A stretch of 50,078 bases of DNA from Verrucomicrobia bacterium 12-59-8 (GTDB taxonomy: Bacteria; Verrucomicrobiota; Verrucomicrobiae; Verrucomicrobiales; Verrucomicrobiaceae), in assembly GCA_002279765.1 (NCBI GenBank), contig NCCR01000005.1:1-50078 (forward strand), given 5' to 3'. Positions 48,119-50,078 of the stretch are shown here, in pieces. The notes beneath the pieces were generated by a model. It was not told where the DNA came from. It made no database searches and was given only the letters and a program-made list of their open reading frames with translations. Position 1 is the first letter of the stretch, and the number at the start of each line of letters is the position of its first letter. The translations under genes were made by a program, and so were the position numbers.

Positions 48119-50078
48119 TTACTCGGCCAAGCGTACGTCGATGTCTTTGTCCAGCCAGGCCCACATGCTGGCGAGGCCCTGGGTGACTTTGGCCTTCGCG
48201 GCGATGAGTTCCTCGGTGCTGAGTGTCTGACCGGCGGCGGGAACGCTGCGGCCAAACATGTAGTACTTGATCTTCGGCTCCGTGCCGGAGGGGCGCACGG
48301 CAAAGCTGCGGCCATCGGCGAGATCCACAAAGAGCATCTTCTCCTTCAGGACCACGTCTCCCTCTTCGTCGATGATCTCGTCCTTGCGGAAATCGCGCAC
48401 TTTGATGACGGCGGAGCCATCCACTTCCTTCGGCGGATTGCTGCCGTAGCTGTCGGCGAGTTTGGTGATCTGCGCGGCACCGCTGGCGCCTTCAAAGACC
48501 TTGCTCTCGTTCACTTCGAGGAAGTAGCCTACTTCGCAGTACACCTGATCGAGCAGTCCGGCCACGGTAAGACCGAGGCTGGCGGCGTAAGCGGCGAGTT
48601 CGGCAAACATGACCACGGCACCGTTGCCATCTTTGTCACGGCTGAAGTCATCGCCCATGTAGCCGTAGCTTTCCTCGCCACCGAAGACGAGGAACTTGCT
48701 GTGCTTGAGGCGTGCGGCGCGGCTTTCGACATTGTTGAGGTCGCGGTAGCGGCTCTGAATGTCGGCAGGCAAGGCGGCTTCGTATTTGGAGAGCTTGGCG
48801 CTGATCCATTTGAAACCGGTGAGCGTGTTGACGCAGTTGATGCCGAACTTCGCGGCGATGGCGTCCTGTAGCGGGCTGGTGACGAAGGTCTTCAGCAGCA
48901 CGGCGTGGCTCTTGTTGGCGTCCGTGAGGATGCCGAGTTCAAACATGGTCTTGGTGCGGTACCAGGCCATGAGGGAGCCGACCTGATTGCCGGTGAGCAG
49001 CACCATCTCGCCTGCGGCATTGCGCACGCCCACGCCCATGCGGTCGCAGTCGGGATCCGTGCCGATGACGATGTCCGCGCCTTCTTTGTTGGCGAGATCG
49101 ACGGCCATCTGCAAAGCGGAGGCGTTTTCCGGATTCGGGGACTTCACGGTGGGGAAGCGGCCGTCGCGCACGTCCTGCTCGGGCACGGTGAGGAAATTGA
49201 AGCCGAGCTTTTTCAGCAGCACGGGCACCAGGACACCACCGGTGCCATGCAGGGCGGTGAAGACGATCTTGAGCTTCTTCGCTTCTTCCTTTTGCAGCAG
49301 TTCGGGCTGCAGCATCATGGTTTCCACACGGGCGAGATACTTCTGGTCCATCTCATTGGCCAGGGTGGTGAGCTTGCCGCGTTCGGCCTCCGGCAGCGCG
49401 GTGTACTCTTCACCTTTGATGGCGTTCACTTCCTTGATGATACCGTTGGCGTGGGGTTCCACGATGCCGGCACCGTCGTTGAAATTCACCTTATAGCCGT
49501 TGTCATGCGCCGGGTTGTGGGAGGCGGTGAGCATCACGCCTGCATCGGCACGGAGCTGGCGCACGGCGAAGGACATTTCCGGCGTCGCGCGGCAGTAGTC
49601 GAAGAGATACACATTGGCCCCGTGATCCATGGCGATCTTAGCGCAGAACTTCGCGAATTCCGCCGAGAAGTGGCGGGTGTCATGGGCGAAGACGAGGCTA
49701 GGCTTGCCACTGAGCTTGGCGTTGGCGCGGTAGTTTTTGATGTAGGTCACGAGGCCACGGGTGGCGCGGCTCACGTTGTAGAAATTCATCGCGTTGGTGC
49801 CGACGCAGGGCTGCTCCGGGCGTTGGTCTTCGGGAGCGCTGCCGCGCTCGGCCTTGGTGACAATTTTGCCCACCGTGCGGCCACGCAGGCCGCCGGTGCC
49901 AAATTTGAGCGCCTGGAAGAAGCGGTCGTTCAGCTCGGCCCACTGACCTGCGGTGGCGAGTTCCTCGATGCTGGCGCGGTACAGCGGATTATCGCTGGCG
50001 GCGAGCAGGGCGCGGATGTTGTCGTGGCTGGCAGCGAGGAGTTGCCCGGAGGTGGCGGCGGCTTGGAATTGATCGGCA
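48119..50078 (-). CDS. Alpha-D-phosphohexomutase (phosphoglucomutase/phosphomannomutase), 5' end outside window
   Basis: The frame is open to the right edge, so at least 652 residues are encoded. Translation upstream of 49873 continues as ...ELNDRFFQALKFGTGGLRGRTVGKIV, which carries the family entry motif FGTGGLRG; the codon at 49873 is an internal Val, not a start. The active-site phosphoserine loop TASHNPAHDNGYK, the metal loop GTDPDCDRMG, the sugar-binding GGEESYGYM and the phosphate-binding RPSGTEPKIKYY are all present in order. The enzyme interconverts hexose 1- and 6-phosphates, linking glycogen, exopolysaccharide and glycolysis. The long N-terminal helical part (LLAASDNPLYRASIEELA...) is typical of the larger PGM2/PMM-type subgroup. 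Nothing around it narrows the substrate. Confidence 0.95.
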   Translation of the reverse strand, partial: ADQFQAAATSGQLLAASHDNIRALLAASDNPLYRASIEELATAGQWAELNDRFFQALKFGTGGLRGRTVGKIVTKAERGSAPEDQRPEQPCVGTNAMNFYNVSRATRGLVTYIKNYRANAKLSGKPSLVFAHDTRHFSAEFAKFCAKIAMDHGANVYLFDYCRATPEMSFAVRQLRADAGVMLTASHNPAHDNGYKVNFNDGAGIVEPHANGIIKEVNAIKGEEYTALPEAERGKLTTLANEMDQKYLARVETMMLQPELLQKEEAKKLKIVFTALHGTGGVLVPVLLKKLGFNFLTVPEQDVRDGRFPTVKSPNPENASALQMAVDLANKEGADIVIGTDPDCDRMGVGVRNAAGEMVLLTGNQVGSLMAWYRTKTMFELGILTDANKSHAVLLKTFVTSPLQDAIAAKFGINCVNTLTGFKWISAKLSKYEAALPADIQSRYRDLNNVESRAARLKHSKFLVFGGEESYGYMGDDFSRDKDGNGAVVMFAELAAYAASLGLTVAGLLDQVYCEVGYFLEVNESKVFEGASGAAQITKLADSYGSNPPKEVDGSAVIKVRDFRKDEIIDEEGDVVLKEKMLFVDLADGRSFAVRPSGTEPKIKYYMFGRSVPAAGQTLSTEELIAAKAKVTQGLASMWAWLDKDIDVRLAE

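Overview
The window reads as chromosomal DNA of a heterotrophic, Gram-negative Verrucomicrobiota bacterium, most like the Prosthecobacter/Verrucomicrobiaceae group. The evidence is protein family content rather than any search: a planctomycetal-type cytochrome c DUF1549/DUF1553 protein, a Tat-exported DUF1552 protein, a DUF6807 protein, a CE15 glucuronoyl esterase, a PL14-like lyase, an SHD1-like small protein, and many proteins with Pro/Ala- or Gln/Pro-rich linkers. GC is high and genes are dense. There is no rRNA, CRISPR array, transposase, integrase or phage gene. No gene-free stretch exceeds about 250 bp.

Layout. 1-1639: a DinB-like gene and an ORF that joins the start of a CoxM-type FAD-binding subunit to a PIG-L deacetylase. 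The join near 963-990 looks like a chimeric junction, so everything left of it may be foreign or an assembly artefact. 1663-1738: tRNA-Lys(CTT). 1920-8186: exported carbohydrate-related proteins (PL14-like lyase, FAD oxidoreductase, DUF6807, beta-propeller-like protein) with tatD among them. 8242-9876: an orphan MlaE permease and a GlpF-type aquaglyceroporin. 9878-14621: a minus-strand operon of ROK kinase, degenerate Ppx/GppA and Ppk1 (polyphosphate metabolism), preceded by a CE15 esterase (14693-15943). 16025-17386: a CPBP membrane protease.

17397-20758: two tandem Amt ammonium transporters, each with its own terminator and each with a convincing sigma-54 -24/-12 promoter. The sigma-54 gene rpoN itself lies at 45337-46782, so nitrogen-responsive control can be read directly from the window. 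20792-23312: a secreted protein and an azurin-like cupredoxin, divergent from a DUF1552 gene across an ordered dyad. 23332-27347: a minus-strand group of two zinc-ribbon proteins and two TPM-type or TPM-like proteins. 27535-31288: a Thr-rich secreted protein, a His-rich Fur-family regulator, an SHD1-like protein and a leucine-rich-repeat protein. 31366-31647: a small ABM-fold monooxygenase.

31843-39752: a seven-gene minus-strand cluster of PadR regulator, RND permease, adaptor, TolC-type outer-membrane protein, an unknown protein, a lipoprotein and an O-methyltransferase. 39798-39906: a frameshifted relic of a DUF1553 C-terminus. 39927-45084: bestrophin-like channel, full-length DUF1549/DUF1553 cytochrome and M20 peptidase. 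45105-45301: a 197-bp REP/BIME-like inverted repeat. 45337-50078: rpoN, a Gln/Pro/Tyr-rich exported protein, and a phosphohexomutase that runs off the right edge.
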